Assembly: GCF_022605525.1 (NCBI RefSeq) | Contig: NZ_JAKQYJ010000001.1 | Span: 1,464,794-1,528,793 of the forward strand | Reading direction: 5' to 3' | Length of the DNA: 64,000 nt | Origin: Porphyrobacter sp. GA68 | GTDB taxonomy: Bacteria > Pseudomonadota > Alphaproteobacteria > Sphingomonadales > Sphingomonadaceae | In this document: piece after piece, positions 1 to 9,621 of the stretch | Position numbering within the stretch: position 1 is the first letter of the stretch | Layout: each line of letters begins with the position of its first letter | The notes under the pieces: generated by a model | What the model saw: only the letters and a program-made list of their open reading frames with translations | The model's database searches: none | What the model was told of the DNA's origin: nothing | Position numbers and translations under genes: made by a program

Positions 1-360
1 CAGCAGGGGCGCAAGGTGTTCAAGGAAGTGGTGCCGATCGTCGCCGACCTGGTTCTCGAGGAAGCTGACCGTCTGGGTGTGGATCCGGCTGGATTGCGCC
101 GATTGTGGCTGCACCAGGCGAACGCGGGGATGAACCGCCTGATCGCGCAGCGGGTTCTCGGCCACGAAGCGAGTGAGGATGAAAGTCCCACCGTGCTCGA
201 CACCTACGGCAACACGTCCAGTGCGGGGTCGATCATCGCCTTTCACCTGCATTCGAACGACCTGCGGCACGGCGACCGCGGGCTGATCTGCAGCTTTGGC
301 GCCGGATACTCGGTGGGCACGGTGTTCGTGCGCAAGGTCGCGGCCGGCGCAACGTCGTGA
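1..360 (+). CDS. Beta-ketoacyl-ACP synthase III-like protein, C-terminal part (cut by the window edge)
   Basis: The reading frame is open from base 1 and ends at a TGA at 358-360, so only the last 119 residues are present. They match the C-terminal half of FabH-type thiolase-fold condensing enzymes. A catalytic-type His sits in LHQANA (codon 38 of the window) and an Asn in YGNTSSAG (codon 71), the usual His/Asn pair; the catalytic Cys would lie upstream of the window. FabH-like enzymes condense an acyl-CoA with malonyl-ACP or a related acceptor. From this fragment I cannot tell housekeeping FabH from a paralogue. A 49-base gap separates it from psd on the same strand. Confidence 0.8.
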   Translation, partial: QQGRKVFKEVVPIVADLVLEEADRLGVDPAGLRRLWLHQANAGMNRLIAQRVLGHEASEDESPTVLDTYGNTSSAGSIIAFHLHSNDLRHGDRGLICSFGAGYSVGTVFVRKVAAGATS

Positions 361-409
361 GGCTTTGGAGCCTTGCCGCGCCGTCCGCCACGCTTTAGAC
401 CCTGTGGTG

Positions 410-1162
410 ATGGCTGGAGATCTGCTGGATAACAGAGGCCGGGGGGAAGCGGGCTGGAACTGGCCGGCCATCCATCCGGAAGGGCGTCGCATCGGCCTCA
501 TCGTCCTGGTCGGCGCGCTGTTCTTTCTCCTGGTTCTTGGATGGGAGATGCTTGGCTGGCCGCTTCTGCTTGGGTCTGTTGCCACCTTTGCATTCTTTCG
601 TGATCCCGAACGGGTGGTGCCGCAGGTTGGGGGCACCGTGATCTCGCCTGCTGACGGGCACGTGGTAAGCATCGGCCAGGTAGAAGTGCCTCGGGAACTG
701 GTGGTGGAGGACGGGAGCGGGTCGATGCCGTTGCCCGCGGGGCAGGTCACTCGGATCTCCATTTTCATGAGCCTGTTCGATGTGCACATCAACCGGGCTC
801 CGATCGGCGGCACTGTGCAGCGGGTGGTTTATGTGCCGGGCCAGTTCGTGAGCGCCAACATGGACAAGGCGAGCGACAGCAATGAACGGCAACACATCCT
901 GATCGCCGGCTCCGATGGCACCTTGATCGGCATGACTCAGATCGCCGGACTGGTCGCGCGCCGCATCGTTCCCTTTGTAAAAAGAGGTGATATGATTGCG
1001 GCCGGACAGCGGATCGGTCTGATCCGGTTCGGCAGCCGGGTCGACGTTTATCTCCCGCGCGGCACCGGGGCGCTGGTGATCAAGGGCCAGCGGGTAGTTG
1101 CCGGCGAAACGGTGCTTGCGCGCACGGGTGAAGCACAGACAATCGAGGGGCGCCGCCAATGA
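410..1162 (+). CDS. psd: Phosphatidylserine decarboxylase proenzyme (short bacterial type)
   Basis: The 250-residue protein converts phosphatidylserine to phosphatidylethanolamine at the inner membrane. A hydrophobic anchor covers about residues 27-60. The C-terminal part carries RFGSRVDVYLP, in which Gly208-Ser209 is the expected self-cleavage site that makes the pyruvoyl cofactor. The length and the GS site fit the short psd type common in alphaproteobacteria. The frame is open further upstream to 296, but the ATG at 410 starts where homology-like sequence begins and avoids a long overlap with the preceding gene. It overlaps pssA by four bases (ATGA at 1159-1162), so the two steps of PE synthesis are translationally coupled. 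Confidence 0.93.
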   Translation: MAGDLLDNRGRGEAGWNWPAIHPEGRRIGLIVLVGALFFLLVLGWEMLGWPLLLGSVATFAFFRDPERVVPQVGGTVISPADGHVVSIGQVEVPRELVVEDGSGSMPLPAGQVTRISIFMSLFDVHINRAPIGGTVQRVVYVPGQFVSANMDKASDSNERQHILIAGSDGTLIGMTQIAGLVARRIVPFVKRGDMIAAGQRIGLIRFGSRVDVYLPRGTGALVIKGQRVVAGETVLARTGEAQTIEGRRQ

Positions 1163-1995
1163 TCGACGACAACGAACTTGGCGAACAGCGCCCGACTTCG
1201 AACCGTGTGGGTCCGCGGGCAGCAGAGGATGAAAGGCCCACCCGGCAGCAGCGCGGCAGCCGGGGCTTGCAGTTGCGCGCCGTTCTGCCGAACGCAATCA
1301 CAGCAGCGGCGCTTTGTTCCGGTCTGACGGGCATTCGCTTCGCCATCTCCGCCGACTGGAGTGCGGCGATTTTCGCAGTCATTATAGCGGGCGTGCTGGA
1401 CGGGATAGACGGGCGCATCGCCCGCCTGCTGAATGCGCAGTCGCGGTTCGGGGCGGAACTGGACAGCTTGGCAGACTCGCTGTCGTTTGGCATGGCGCCG
1501 GCTCTGATCATATATCTTTGGTCGTTACAGGACGTGCCGCGTCTCGGCTGGTTTGCCGCGTTAGCGTTCGCCATCTCGTGCGCATTGCGGCTTGCCCGGT
1601 TCAACGCCCAGATAGACGTCGACGACCAGCCGCACAAATCCGCCGGTTTCCTGACGGGGGTACCCGCCCCGGTAGGCGCGGGGCTCGCTTTTTTGCCGTT
1701 CTACCTTTGGATGGCTACCGGCGAAGCGGTTTTCCGCAACCCTCTGCTCGTTGGGGCATGGCTTGCCGTTATCGCGTTCCTGATGATCTCGAACCTTGCC
1801 ACGGTGAGCTGGAAGTCCATCCGGCCCCGACGAAATATCCGTCTTGAGGTTATCGCCTTGGGCGGCCTGTTGTTCGCCGCACTCTTGCTTGAGCCTTGGT
1901 GGGCCCTCGTGACGATAAGCGTTGCTTATTTAGCTCTGATGCCCCTGGCGATAATCCGTTACGCGAAGGTCAGGCGACAGCGCGCGGTGGCGTGA
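1159..1995 (+). CDS. pssA: CDP-diacylglycerol--serine O-phosphatidyltransferase
   Basis: The 278-residue integral membrane protein belongs to the CDP-alcohol phosphatidyltransferase family and makes phosphatidylserine from CDP-diacylglycerol and serine, the substrate for psd next door. The family signature D-G-x2-A-R-x8-G-x3-D-x3-D is intact at about residues 84-106, within the stretch from DGRIAR to LDSLADS. Several hydrophobic helices follow to the C-terminus. The N-terminal 40 residues are polar and basic. Its start codon overlaps the psd stop. The last 26 bases overlap the end of a small opposing gene. Confidence 0.93.
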   Translation: MIDDNELGEQRPTSNRVGPRAAEDERPTRQQRGSRGLQLRAVLPNAITAAALCSGLTGIRFAISADWSAAIFAVIIAGVLDGIDGRIARLLNAQSRFGAELDSLADSLSFGMAPALIIYLWSLQDVPRLGWFAALAFAISCALRLARFNAQIDVDDQPHKSAGFLTGVPAPVGAGLAFLPFYLWMATGEAVFRNPLLVGAWLAVIAFLMISNLATVSWKSIRPRRNIRLEVIALGGLLFAALLLEPWWALVTISVAYLALMPLAIIRYAKVRRQRAVA

Positions 1996-2257
1996 TCTCA
2001 CTGGTCGGCAGGATCGTGGCACGCGGCCGGAACATGCCTGTGCGGACTAGCGGTGCCGACCGCGTGCGGGAGAATACCGTGTTGTGCACCGTACCGGTCG
2101 AAATGCTCGGAGAAACCGTCATACTGGCGCAGTCCACCACCGAGGACTGCCGCAATGTCTTGGCGGCATGGTAGAACTTCACCGCGCCATCGCTAAGCGT
2201 AAGTAGTACCACCCCAGCCGTGATGGAGAACAACACGAAAGTCGCCACTGTAATCAT
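1970..2257 (-). CDS. Small membrane-anchored hypothetical protein
   Basis: A 95-residue frame begins with a clear single transmembrane helix (about residues 3-20, MITVATFVLFSITAG) followed by a polar tail. I do not recognise a family. I chose the ATG at 2257 because the hydrophobic helix starts there, although the frame stays open to 2353. A purine-rich stretch (aggggc) precedes it. It ends inside the 3' end of pssA in convergent orientation. The membrane-helix pattern argues for a real gene, but the C-terminal half looks less convincing. Confidence 0.4.
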   Translation of the reverse strand: MITVATFVLFSITAGVVLLTLSDGAVKFYHAAKTLRQSSVVDCASMTVSPSISTGTVHNTVFSRTRSAPLVRTGMFRPRATILPTSEITPPRAVA

Positions 2258-2573
2258 CTGGTTGCCCCTGCCATCCACAGCCCTGTGGATATCTTGTGGA
2301 TGCTCATATACGTGCAAGCACGATCCTGGTTTCTGACGCAGTCTTTTGTTCACCCTTTGTTCTTCACTGTCAATGCGGTTTCGCGGTCGGACGCCCTTTT
2401 TCTGCGATAAAAAGAAGCTGGCTTTATAGCGCCAACTCCTTTATGGGCGCTCGGTCTCCCTGCTGAGCAGTGAGGCAAATTCACATGGAAAGCATACATC
2501 CCGGTGCCGATGACCCTGATAGCTGGGTCACTGGCTCCGCTTTCCAGAGGCATAACCGGAAAGGAACCAAACT

Positions 2574-3326
2574 ATGGCGGCAACTACCGTCTCCATGCAC
2601 GACCTCATCGAAGCTGGAGCTCACTTCGGACACCAGACCCACCGCTGGAACCCGCGCATGAAGCCGTATATCTTCGGCGCGCGAAACGGGATCCACATCA
2701 TCGATCTTTCGCAAACGGTCCCGTTGATGGACCGGGCGCTCGACTTTATCACGCAAACAGTTCGCTCGGGCGGCAAGGTGCTGTTCGTGGGCACCAAGCG
2801 TCAGGCGCAGGAACCGATCGCCGAAGCGGCGCGCGCGGCTGGTCAGCATTTTGTGAACCACCGCTGGCTGGGTGGTATGCTGACCAACTGGAAGACCATT
2901 TCCCAGTCGATCAAGCGACTGAAGTCCCTTGAAGAGCAACTGTCGGGCGAGACATCGGGCCTCACGAAGAAGGAAGTGCTGCAATTGACCCGAGAACGGG
3001 ACAAGCTTGAACTGTCCCTTGGCGGCATCCGCGACATGGGTGGCATCCCCGACGTCATGTTCGTGATCGACGCCAACAAGGAAGATCTGGCCATCAAGGA
3101 AGCCAACGTGCTCGGAATCCCGGTGGTTGCGATCCTCGACACCAACGTCGATCCCAGTGGCATCGCTTTTCCGGTTCCGGGCAACGATGACGCCAGCCGT
3201 GCGGTTCGCCTTTACTGCGAGGCCGTGAGCCAGGCTGCGCGCGCGGGCAAGGGCGGGGCCGCCGTCGATAGCGGCAGTGACGTTGGCGCGATGGCTGAAC
3301 CTCCGGCAGAGACGGTCGACGCCTGA
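2574..3326 (+). CDS. rpsB: 30S ribosomal protein S2
   Basis: The 250-residue protein is a full-length S2. It has the N-terminal signature around [19 protein letters not shown], the [11 protein letters not shown] block at about residue 95, and [11 protein letters not shown] near residue 157. S2 bridges head and body of the small subunit and binds S1. The start ATG at 2574 is preceded by ggaaagga. The gene opens the conserved series rpsB-tsf-pyrH-frr-uppS-cdsA-dxr. The preceding 300 bases hold no other convincing gene on this strand and probably carry its promoter and leader. Confidence 0.98.
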   Translation: MAATTVSMHDLIEAGAHFGHQTHRWNPRMKPYIFGARNGIHIIDLSQTVPLMDRALDFITQTVRSGGKVLFVGTKRQAQEPIAEAARAAGQHFVNHRWLGGMLTNWKTISQSIKRLKSLEEQLSGETSGLTKKEVLQLTRERDKLELSLGGIRDMGGIPDVMFVIDANKEDLAIKEANVLGIPVVAILDTNVDPSGIAFPVPGNDDASRAVRLYCEAVSQAARAGKGGAAVDSGSDVGAMAEPPAETVDA

Positions 3327-3355
3327 GCGCTGGGGTCGACTGACCGATTCTGAAC

Positions 3356-3384
3356 GGCCGGGCGGCAGGATGAGCTGCCCGGCC
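3356..3384 (+). terminator. Hairpin between rpsB and tsf, possible attenuator
   Basis: An 8-bp GC-only stem (ggccgggc with gcccggcc) closes a 13-base loop and is followed by ctttaa. The T-run is weak, so partial termination or an RNA-processing role is more likely than full termination. A comparable attenuating element lies between rpsB and tsf in Escherichia coli. Confidence 0.4.
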
Positions 3385-3412
3385 CTTTAACCAATAAACC
3401 GAAGGAATGAAC

Positions 3413-4339
3413 ATGGCTGCCTATACCGCCGCTGATGTGAAGGCCCTGCGCGAGAAGACCGGCGCGGGCATGATGGATTGCAAGAAAGCGCTCGCCGATA
3501 CGAACGGCGATGTCGAAGCCGCCGTTGATGCGCTGCGCGCCAAGGGATTGGCTGCCGCCCAGAAGAAGTCGAGCCGGACGGCCGCCGAAGGACTGATCGG
3601 AGTCGCGGTGACGGGTACGCGCGGGGTGGCAGTCGAGGTGAACTCCGAAACCGACTTCGTGGCGAAGAACGAACAGTTCCAAGATTTTGTCCGCAAGGTG
3701 ACGGATGCCGCATTGGCCCAGTCCGGCGACGATATCGAGGGGCTCAAGAACGCCGCCTATCCGGATGGCGGGACCATCGCCGACAAGCTGACCAGCAACG
3801 TCGCCACCATCGGCGAAAATCAGCAGCTCCGCCGCATGAAGAGCGTGACTGTGTCGCAAGGCGTTGTCGTCCCGTACATCCACAATGCGGTGGCTCCGAA
3901 CCTCGGCAAGATCGGTGTGCTCGTCGCGCTGGAAAGTCAGGCTGACCACGCTGCGCTCGAAGCCTTGGGCAAGCAGCTCGCGATGCACATTGCGGCCGCC
4001 TTCCCCCAGGCTCTAAACGCGGACGGGCTGGATCCTGAACTGCTGGAGCGCGAGCGCAGGATCGCCGCGGACAAGGCGGCGGAAAGTGGCAAGCCGCAGG
4101 ACGTGCAGGACAAGATGGTCGATGGCGCAGTGAAAAAGTTCGCCAAGGAGAACGCCCTTCTCAGCCAGCTGTTCGTCATGGACAACAAGACACCCATTTC
4201 CGACGTGGTGGCCAAGGCCGGCAAGGACGCTGGGCACGATATCGTGCTTAAGGATTACGTCCGCTTCCAGCTTGGCGAGGGTATCGAAAAGGAAGAAAGC
4301 GACTTTGCCGCTGAAGTCGCCGCCACGTTGAAGGGCTGA
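3413..4339 (+). CDS. tsf: Translation elongation factor Ts
   Basis: The 308-residue protein is the nucleotide exchange factor for EF-Tu. The N-terminal UBA-like module contains the family hallmark [12 protein letters not shown] at residues 16-27, followed by the dimerisation and C-terminal modules typical of alphaproteobacterial EF-Ts. Two in-frame ATGs lie at 3407 and 3413. The ribosome-binding sequence gaagga ends directly at the first, leaving no spacing, and is 6 bases from the second, so I start at 3413. A strong terminator follows. Confidence 0.97.
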   Translation: MAAYTAADVKALREKTGAGMMDCKKALADTNGDVEAAVDALRAKGLAAAQKKSSRTAAEGLIGVAVTGTRGVAVEVNSETDFVAKNEQFQDFVRKVTDAALAQSGDDIEGLKNAAYPDGGTIADKLTSNVATIGENQQLRRMKSVTVSQGVVVPYIHNAVAPNLGKIGVLVALESQADHAALEALGKQLAMHIAAAFPQALNADGLDPELLERERRIAADKAAESGKPQDVQDKMVDGAVKKFAKENALLSQLFVMDNKTPISDVVAKAGKDAGHDIVLKDYVRFQLGEGIEKEESDFAAEVAATLKG

Positions 4340-4375
4340 CCGGCGGCCGCAGGTTCGGCCTCCCGCAGCTAAAGT

Positions 4376-4414
4376 CGAAGCCCCCATGCATCTTGCGTGG
4401 GGGCTTCGCTTTAT
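4376..4414 (+). terminator. Rho-independent terminator after tsf
   Basis: An 11-bp perfect stem (cgaagccccca with tgggggcttcg) with a short loop is followed by ctttatt. It separates the rpsB-tsf unit from pyrH, which must then have its own promoter in 4415-4492. Confidence 0.85.
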
Positions 4415-4492
4415 TGACCAAGCCCCTTTGCGCCGCACGACTCCTGCGGCTAAGGGCTTAACGCTCGCCAGAACACCGGAACCGCACATCCC

Positions 4493-5215
4493 ATGACATC
4501 GCCCAAGTACCAGCGCATTCTGCTTAAGCTATCCGGCGAGGTACTGATGGGCGGGCAGAACTTCGGCATCGACCCGCTCTACGTCGCCCGCCTGGCAGAA
4601 GAGGTGAAGGCGGCCAAGGAAACCGGGCTGGAGATGTGCCTGGTAATCGGCGGCGGAAACATATTCCGCGGCATCTCCGGAGCGGCGAAGGGACTGGATC
4701 GCACCACGGGCGATTACATGGGTATGCTGGCCACGGTCATGAACGCGCTGGCCATGCAGAACGCACTGGAGCAGCTTGGCGTGGAAACCCGCGTGCAATC
4801 CGCCATACCCATGGCAAGCATTTGCGAGCCATACATCCGGCGGCGGGCGGAACGGCACCTTGAAAAAGGTCGCATCGTCATTTTCGCCGCAGGCACAGGC
4901 AACCCGTTCTTCACCACCGATACGGGCGCAGCCCTGCGCGCAGCGGAAATGAATTGCGATGCCTTGCTCAAAGGTACGAGTGTTGACGGCGTGTACGACC
5001 GGGACCCCAAGCTGTTTCCCAAGGCCAATCGCTTCGACACGATCAGCTATGGCCGGGTGCTGGCCGACGATCTCAAGGTGATGGATGCGACGGCGGTGGC
5101 GCTCTGCCGGGAGAATGCTATTCCGATCGTGGTTTTCTCCATCCGCGAGAGAGGCAATCTGGCTCGTGTGCTGACAGGGCAAGGTGTCCAGACGGTTGTG
5201 AATTCGGACGAATAA
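4493..5215 (+). CDS. pyrH: Uridylate kinase (UMP kinase)
   Basis: The 240-residue protein phosphorylates UMP to UDP and is a hexameric amino-acid-kinase-fold enzyme. KLSGE at 12-16, GGGNIFRG at 53-60 and [12 protein letters not shown] at about 134-145 are the phosphate- and nucleotide-binding loops of the family. Length is normal. It begins after the tsf terminator and is followed by frr 17 bases downstream, the usual bacterial pairing. Confidence 0.97.
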   Translation: MTSPKYQRILLKLSGEVLMGGQNFGIDPLYVARLAEEVKAAKETGLEMCLVIGGGNIFRGISGAAKGLDRTTGDYMGMLATVMNALAMQNALEQLGVETRVQSAIPMASICEPYIRRRAERHLEKGRIVIFAAGTGNPFFTTDTGAALRAAEMNCDALLKGTSVDGVYDRDPKLFPKANRFDTISYGRVLADDLKVMDATAVALCRENAIPIVVFSIRERGNLARVLTGQGVQTVVNSDE

Positions 5216-5232
5216 CAGGAAGGGTTGGGTGT

Positions 5233-5790
5233 ATGGCAAAGTTCGACAAGGCTGACATAGAGCGGCGGATGAACGGGGCGGTCGAAAGCCTGAAGAGCGA
5301 TCTTTCCGGCCTCAGGACCGGCCGCGCGAACACCAGCCTGCTCGATCCCGTTCAGGTGGATGTCTATGGCTCCATGATGCCGTTGAACCAGGTTGCAACC
5401 GTGTCCGCGCCCGAAGCCCGGATGCTGAGCGTGCAGGTATGGGACAAGGCAAACGTGACGGCCGTGGAAAAGGGGATCGCGCATGCGAACCTGGGTCTCA
5501 ACCCGATGATCGACGGGCAGACGCTCCGCCTGCCGCTGCCCGACCTGACGCAGGAGCGGCGCCGCGAACTGGCCAAGCTGGCCGGAAAGTACGCGGAGAA
5601 CGCGAAAATCGCGATCCGCAACGTCCGCCGCGATGGCATGGAAGCGTTGAAGGAAGATGAGAAGAAAAAGGACGTCTCCGAAGACGAGCGCAAGCGTTTC
5701 GAGGATGAAGTGCAGAAGTTGACGGACAAATTCGTGGCCCAGGCAGATGAGGCAGCGGCGGCCAAGGAGAAAGAAATCCTGGCGCAGTAA
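5233..5790 (+). CDS. frr: Ribosome recycling factor
   Basis: The 185-residue protein splits post-termination ribosomes together with EF-G. It shows the full RRF pattern: the RTGRANTSLLDPVQVDVYG segment near residue 30, the LPDLTQERRRELAKLA block near residue 104, and a long, charged helical C-terminus. The start ATG at 5233 has the purine-rich stretch aggaagg upstream. uppS begins 24 bases downstream. Confidence 0.97.
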   Translation: MAKFDKADIERRMNGAVESLKSDLSGLRTGRANTSLLDPVQVDVYGSMMPLNQVATVSAPEARMLSVQVWDKANVTAVEKGIAHANLGLNPMIDGQTLRLPLPDLTQERRRELAKLAGKYAENAKIAIRNVRRDGMEALKEDEKKKDVSEDERKRFEDEVQKLTDKFVAQADEAAAAKEKEILAQ

Positions 5791-5814
5791 GTTGGAGCGC
5801 CGGGCGAGAAGGGG

Positions 5815-6498
5815 ATGACCACCAGCAACGGACGTGCCCGTCACGTCGCCATCATCATGGACGGTAACGGACGGTGGGCGAAACAGCGCGGGCTGCCGCG
5901 CGTTATCGGCCATCGCAAGGGCGTGGAAGCAGTCCGTGAACTGGTCCGCAGCCTCGCCAACCTCGATATCGAGTGCCTTACGCTCTACGCCTTCTCCAGT
6001 GAGAACTGGAAGCGTCCGGAGGACGAAATCGATGATCTGATGACGCTGATGCGGCGGTTCATCCGGTCTGACCTGCCCGAGTTCGTCGCAAATGACGTCC
6101 GGCTCAAGATCATAGGTGACTGGCGTAGCCTGGCCCCGGATATTGTGGACATGCTGGAAGATGCGCTGGCCCAGACGGCGAAGGGCAGCCGTATTCTGGC
6201 GGTCGCGCTGAATTACGGCTCGCAACAGGAAATCGCGCGAGCTGCGGCGGCTGCAGCGACCAAGGGCCCAGTCACAGCGGACAGCATCGCCGCACATCTG
6301 GATACCGCGGACCTGCCACCACTCGACCTTCTGATCCGCACCAGCGGCGAGGTCCGGCTGTCGAACTTCCTGCTGTGGCAGGCAGCGTACGCCGAGATGC
6401 TGTTTGTCGAAACGCGTTGGCCGGATTTCACTCCGCGCGATCTGATCACGGCGCTGGACAACTTTGCCAAGCGGGAGCGACGTTTTGGCGGCCGTTGA
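5815..6498 (+). CDS. uppS: Isoprenyl transferase (undecaprenyl diphosphate synthase)
   Basis: The 227-residue cis-prenyltransferase adds isopentenyl units to farnesyl diphosphate, making the lipid carrier for peptidoglycan. The catalytic block MDGNGRWAKQRG at 15-26 contains the essential Asp16. SSENWKRP at 61-68 and RTSGEVRLSNFLLWQ plus the C-terminal WPDF complete the five family regions. Its 3' end overlaps the cdsA start by 14 bases. Confidence 0.96.
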   Translation: MTTSNGRARHVAIIMDGNGRWAKQRGLPRVIGHRKGVEAVRELVRSLANLDIECLTLYAFSSENWKRPEDEIDDLMTLMRRFIRSDLPEFVANDVRLKIIGDWRSLAPDIVDMLEDALAQTAKGSRILAVALNYGSQQEIARAAAAAATKGPVTADSIAAHLDTADLPPLDLLIRTSGEVRLSNFLLWQAAYAEMLFVETRWPDFTPRDLITALDNFAKRERRFGGR

Positions 6499-7237
6499 GC
6501 AGCGCATTCGCAAGCGGGATCGGATCAAGGCGCGGACCCGGCGCTTCGTTGAGCTGCCGCTAAGGCTGCGCACGTCGGATTTGCCCAAACGAGCCGCATC
6601 GGCGGCGGCCATGCTGTTGGTGGCGGGAACGGCCTTGTGGCTGGGCGGCGGATGGCTGGACGCTTTCATCGCGCTGGTTGCTGCCGTGTGCCTGGCGGAA
6701 CTGATCCGCCTTGTACGACGCGCCACGCCGCATTCCGGGTTCAGAACAGCCGGAGTGATGGGCGGCGCAATCTACATCGCCACTGCCGCGCTGTTTCTGG
6801 CGTCCATTGCTCCTGCCTTCTTGCTGGAACTCGCGTTGGGAGTGGTTGCCACCGACACAGGCGCCTACTTCGCAGGGCGTGTGATCGGGGGGCCTAAACT
6901 CGCCCCGCGCATCAGCCCGTCCAAGACATGGGCGGGGCTTGTCGGCGGGGCAGTGTTTGCCGCCTTGGCGCTGGGCATAGAGGCGGCAGTCACTGCGGAC
7001 ACGGACGGTTCGGCGCTGCTCGCCGTCGGAGCCGCTGCGGCATTCGGCGTCATCATTGCTGTCGTTGCCCAATCGGGGGATTTGCTGGAAAGCTGGCTCA
7101 AGCGAAAGGCGAAGATGAAGGATTCGTCAAATCTCATCCCCGGACATGGGGGCGTTTTCGACCGTGTGGACGGATTTGTTGCCGTAGCGTTCGCCGTGGC
7201 GGTCATCGGTGCGCCCGGCCTGCTGGACCTGTGGTGA
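6485..7237 (+). CDS. cdsA: Phosphatidate cytidylyltransferase
   Basis: The 250-residue polytopic membrane protein makes CDP-diacylglycerol from CTP and phosphatidate, the precursor used by pssA and pgsA in this window. The C-terminal signature runs from WLKRKAKMKD through IPGHGGVFDRVDG at about 204-230, and PRISPSKTWAG lies at 141-151. I chose the TTG at 6485 because gggag sits six bases before it inside the end of uppS. An upstream TTG at 6464 in the same frame has no comparable site. Its stop overlaps the dxr start by one base. Confidence 0.93.
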   Translation: MAAVEQRIRKRDRIKARTRRFVELPLRLRTSDLPKRAASAAAMLLVAGTALWLGGGWLDAFIALVAAVCLAELIRLVRRATPHSGFRTAGVMGGAIYIATAALFLASIAPAFLLELALGVVATDTGAYFAGRVIGGPKLAPRISPSKTWAGLVGGAVFAALALGIEAAVTADTDGSALLAVGAAAAFGVIIAVVAQSGDLLESWLKRKAKMKDSSNLIPGHGGVFDRVDGFVAVAFAVAVIGAPGLLDLW

Positions 7238-8400
7238 TGCCGCGCTCCATCTCTATCCTCGGCGCGACCGGTTCGATCGGCGCATCCACGCTCGACCTCG
7301 TTCGCCGCAACCGGGATGCTTGGCATGTCGGCGCGCTGACGGCGAATGCCAGCGCTGCCGAACTGGCGCGACTTGCGCGGGAGTTCGAGGCCGATGTGGC
7401 GGTGGTGGCGGATGAACGGCACCTGCCGGCACTGCGCGAGGCTCTGGCGGGCTCTAGCATCGAGGCCGGTGGCGGGGCGCAGGCGCTAACCGAAGCGGCG
7501 TGTCGCCCCGTGGACCTTACTGTTGCTGCAATCGTCGGCTGCGCGGGGCTGCGCCCGACAATGGCGGCCATCAGGCAGGGGCGCACCGTCGCGCTCGCCA
7601 ACAAGGAAGCGCTTGTGTCTGCCGGGGAAGTCATGCTCGCGGCGGTGCGACGCAACGGCACTACCCTGCTGCCGATGGATTCCGAACATAACGCCATCTT
7701 TCAATGTCTTGCGGGCAATGCATTGGAAGATGTCGCAATGATCACGCTGACCGCGAGTGGCGGGCCTCTCCGAGAGTGGGATGCGCAAGCGATCGCCCGC
7801 GCCACCGTCGCCGAGGCTGTGGCGCATCCAAACTGGGACATGGGCGCCAAGATCAGTGTCGATTCCGCCACCATGATGAACAAGGGTCTTGAGCTGATCG
7901 AGGCGTACCATCTGTTCCCCGTGGGGCTCGAGCGGCTGCGCATCATCGTGCATCCGCAAAGCGTCATCCACTCCATGGTCGAATACCGCGATGGTTCGAC
8001 GCTTGCGCAGCTCGGCCCATCCGACATGCGGGTGCCGATCGCATCCTGCCTTGCGTGGCCGCGCCGGATGGACGCCCCGTGCGAGCCGCTTGACCTGGCA
8101 GGGATCGGCGCCCTAACTTTCTTTCAGCCGGACGAGCAGCGGTTTCCGGCAACGCGGCTGGCGCGGGGTGCGCTTGAGGAGGGCGGGTGCGCGCCGGCGG
8201 TGCTGAATGCCGCGAACGAAGTCGCCGTGGCGGCATTTCTGGCCGGTCAGATAACATTCACCCAAATTTGCGATATCGTGGAGGAAACACTCAGCCGCTC
8301 CGACCGGTCGCCCCTGCCATGTGATCTGGATGGCGTGCTACTGGTCGACGCGGCGGCACGACGGACGGCCCACGCGATAATGGAACAACGCCAAGCATGA
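7237..8400 (+). CDS. dxr: 1-deoxy-D-xylulose 5-phosphate reductoisomerase
   Basis: The 387-residue enzyme converts DXP to MEP, the committed step of the non-mevalonate isoprenoid pathway, using NADPH and a divalent metal. The dinucleotide loop GATGSIG is at 9-15, ANKEALV at 121-127, and the metal ligands Asp148 and Glu150 in MDSEHNA, with Glu219 and Glu222 in NKGLELIEA. It follows cdsA with a one-base overlap and overlaps rseP by four. It supplies isoprenoid precursor for uppS upstream. Confidence 0.97.
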   Translation: MPRSISILGATGSIGASTLDLVRRNRDAWHVGALTANASAAELARLAREFEADVAVVADERHLPALREALAGSSIEAGGGAQALTEAACRPVDLTVAAIVGCAGLRPTMAAIRQGRTVALANKEALVSAGEVMLAAVRRNGTTLLPMDSEHNAIFQCLAGNALEDVAMITLTASGGPLREWDAQAIARATVAEAVAHPNWDMGAKISVDSATMMNKGLELIEAYHLFPVGLERLRIIVHPQSVIHSMVEYRDGSTLAQLGPSDMRVPIASCLAWPRRMDAPCEPLDLAGIGALTFFQPDEQRFPATRLARGALEEGGCAPAVLNAANEVAVAAFLAGQITFTQICDIVEETLSRSDRSPLPCDLDGVLLVDAAARRTAHAIMEQRQA

Positions 8401-9494
8401 TGGAATCAACGCCTGTCTGGATGTGGGTCATCGGCTTCCTCGCAGTGCTTGGACCATTGGTCACGCTGCACGAGCTGGGCCATTACCTTGTAGGGCGATG
8501 GTTCGGGGTTCACGCGCTGGCGTTTTCCGTGGGTTTTGGAAAGGAGCTGGCCGGCTGGACCGACCGGCGCGGCACTCGCTGGAAGCTGTCGGCGCTGCCG
8601 CTTGGCGGGTATGTGCAGTTCAAGGGCGACATGAACCCGGCGAGCGTGCCCGACCCGTCGGCGAGGGCCGAACCGGGCGCATTCCAAGGTGCGGCGCTGT
8701 GGCAGCGGGCGCTGATCGTGTTTGCCGGGCCGTTGATGAACATCATCATCACGCTGGCCATCTTTGCCTCCTTCAACATGGCGTTCGGCAAGGTAGAGGC
8801 GAATACCCAAATCGGCGGATTTGCCGAACAATCCGTTGCGCGCGATGCCGGGCTGGAGATTGGCGACCGGATCGTCGCTATCGACGGCTCGGCGACCGAC
8901 AGCTTCGACGAGGTCGCCAGCCGGGTGCTGATGTATCCCGGGCGTGACGTGACGCTCACCGTGGAGCGTGACGGACGCAGCTTCGCGGTGCCCTTGCGCA
9001 TCGCGGAAGTGGTCGAAAGCGACCGCTTCGGTAACGAATCGCGCATCGGCCGCATCGGTGTAGCGGCGGGGCAGCCGACGATAGTTCCGGTCGGGCCCGG
9101 TGAAGCGGTGTCGCTCGCCGGGGAGCAGACGGTCGCGCTGGTCAGGATGATGGCAACCGGCATCGCTCAGATCGTGACTGGCGAAAGGTCGGTGCAGGAA
9201 CTGGGTGGGCCTATCAAGATAGCCAAGTTCTCCGGAGAGCAGCTGAGCCTCGGCTGGCTCGCCTTCGCCAGCTTCGCCGCGCTGATCTCAATTAACTTGG
9301 CATTCATTAACTTGTTGCCAATTCCAGGGCTCGACGGGGGGCATCTCGCGTTCTACGCGGCCGAAGCGGTGCGCCGGAAGCCGGTTGGGCCGCGCGGAAC
9401 GGAACTGGCTTATCGCGGCGGGATCGCGCTGGTGCTTCTGCTGATGGTGTTCGTCACGGTCAACGATGTGGCCTCGCTGGTCGTGTTTGGCTGA
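8397..9494 (+). CDS. rseP: RIP metalloprotease RseP (site-2 protease)
   Basis: The 365-residue inner-membrane zinc protease has the zinc motif HELGH at 25-29 in its first helix. A PDZ domain covers about 135-205, and the second catalytic block NLLPIPGLDGGH is at 305-316 with Asp313. Such proteases cut anti-sigma factors and signal-peptide remnants within the membrane. The first two codons are both ATG (8397 and 8400) and either could be used. It is coupled to dxr and followed by bamA after 127 bases. Confidence 0.95.
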   Translation: MMESTPVWMWVIGFLAVLGPLVTLHELGHYLVGRWFGVHALAFSVGFGKELAGWTDRRGTRWKLSALPLGGYVQFKGDMNPASVPDPSARAEPGAFQGAALWQRALIVFAGPLMNIIITLAIFASFNMAFGKVEANTQIGGFAEQSVARDAGLEIGDRIVAIDGSATDSFDEVASRVLMYPGRDVTLTVERDGRSFAVPLRIAEVVESDRFGNESRIGRIGVAAGQPTIVPVGPGEAVSLAGEQTVALVRMMATGIAQIVTGERSVQELGGPIKIAKFSGEQLSLGWLAFASFAALISINLAFINLLPIPGLDGGHLAFYAAEAVRRKPVGPRGTELAYRGGIALVLLLMVFVTVNDVASLVVFG

Positions 9495-9621
9495 CCCGGC
9501 GGCGTGGCCAAGGCGAATTGCGGCGGTTGAAGGCGGCGGCGGAATGAGTAAAGAGCGCGGGCAGATGCGGACAAGCGGCCGTGTGGCGCGCTGAACGCAG
9601 GATCGGACGGATTTTCAGGAC

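Noticed and set aside
2258..2573. A specific rpsB promoter.
   Set aside because: Several weak -10-like sequences exist, but none has a matching -35 at good spacing, so I did not mark one.
5047..6726. 559-residue minus-strand frame across frr-uppS-cdsA.
   Set aside because: It is the antisense of well-supported genes in a high-GC genome and has no domain features.
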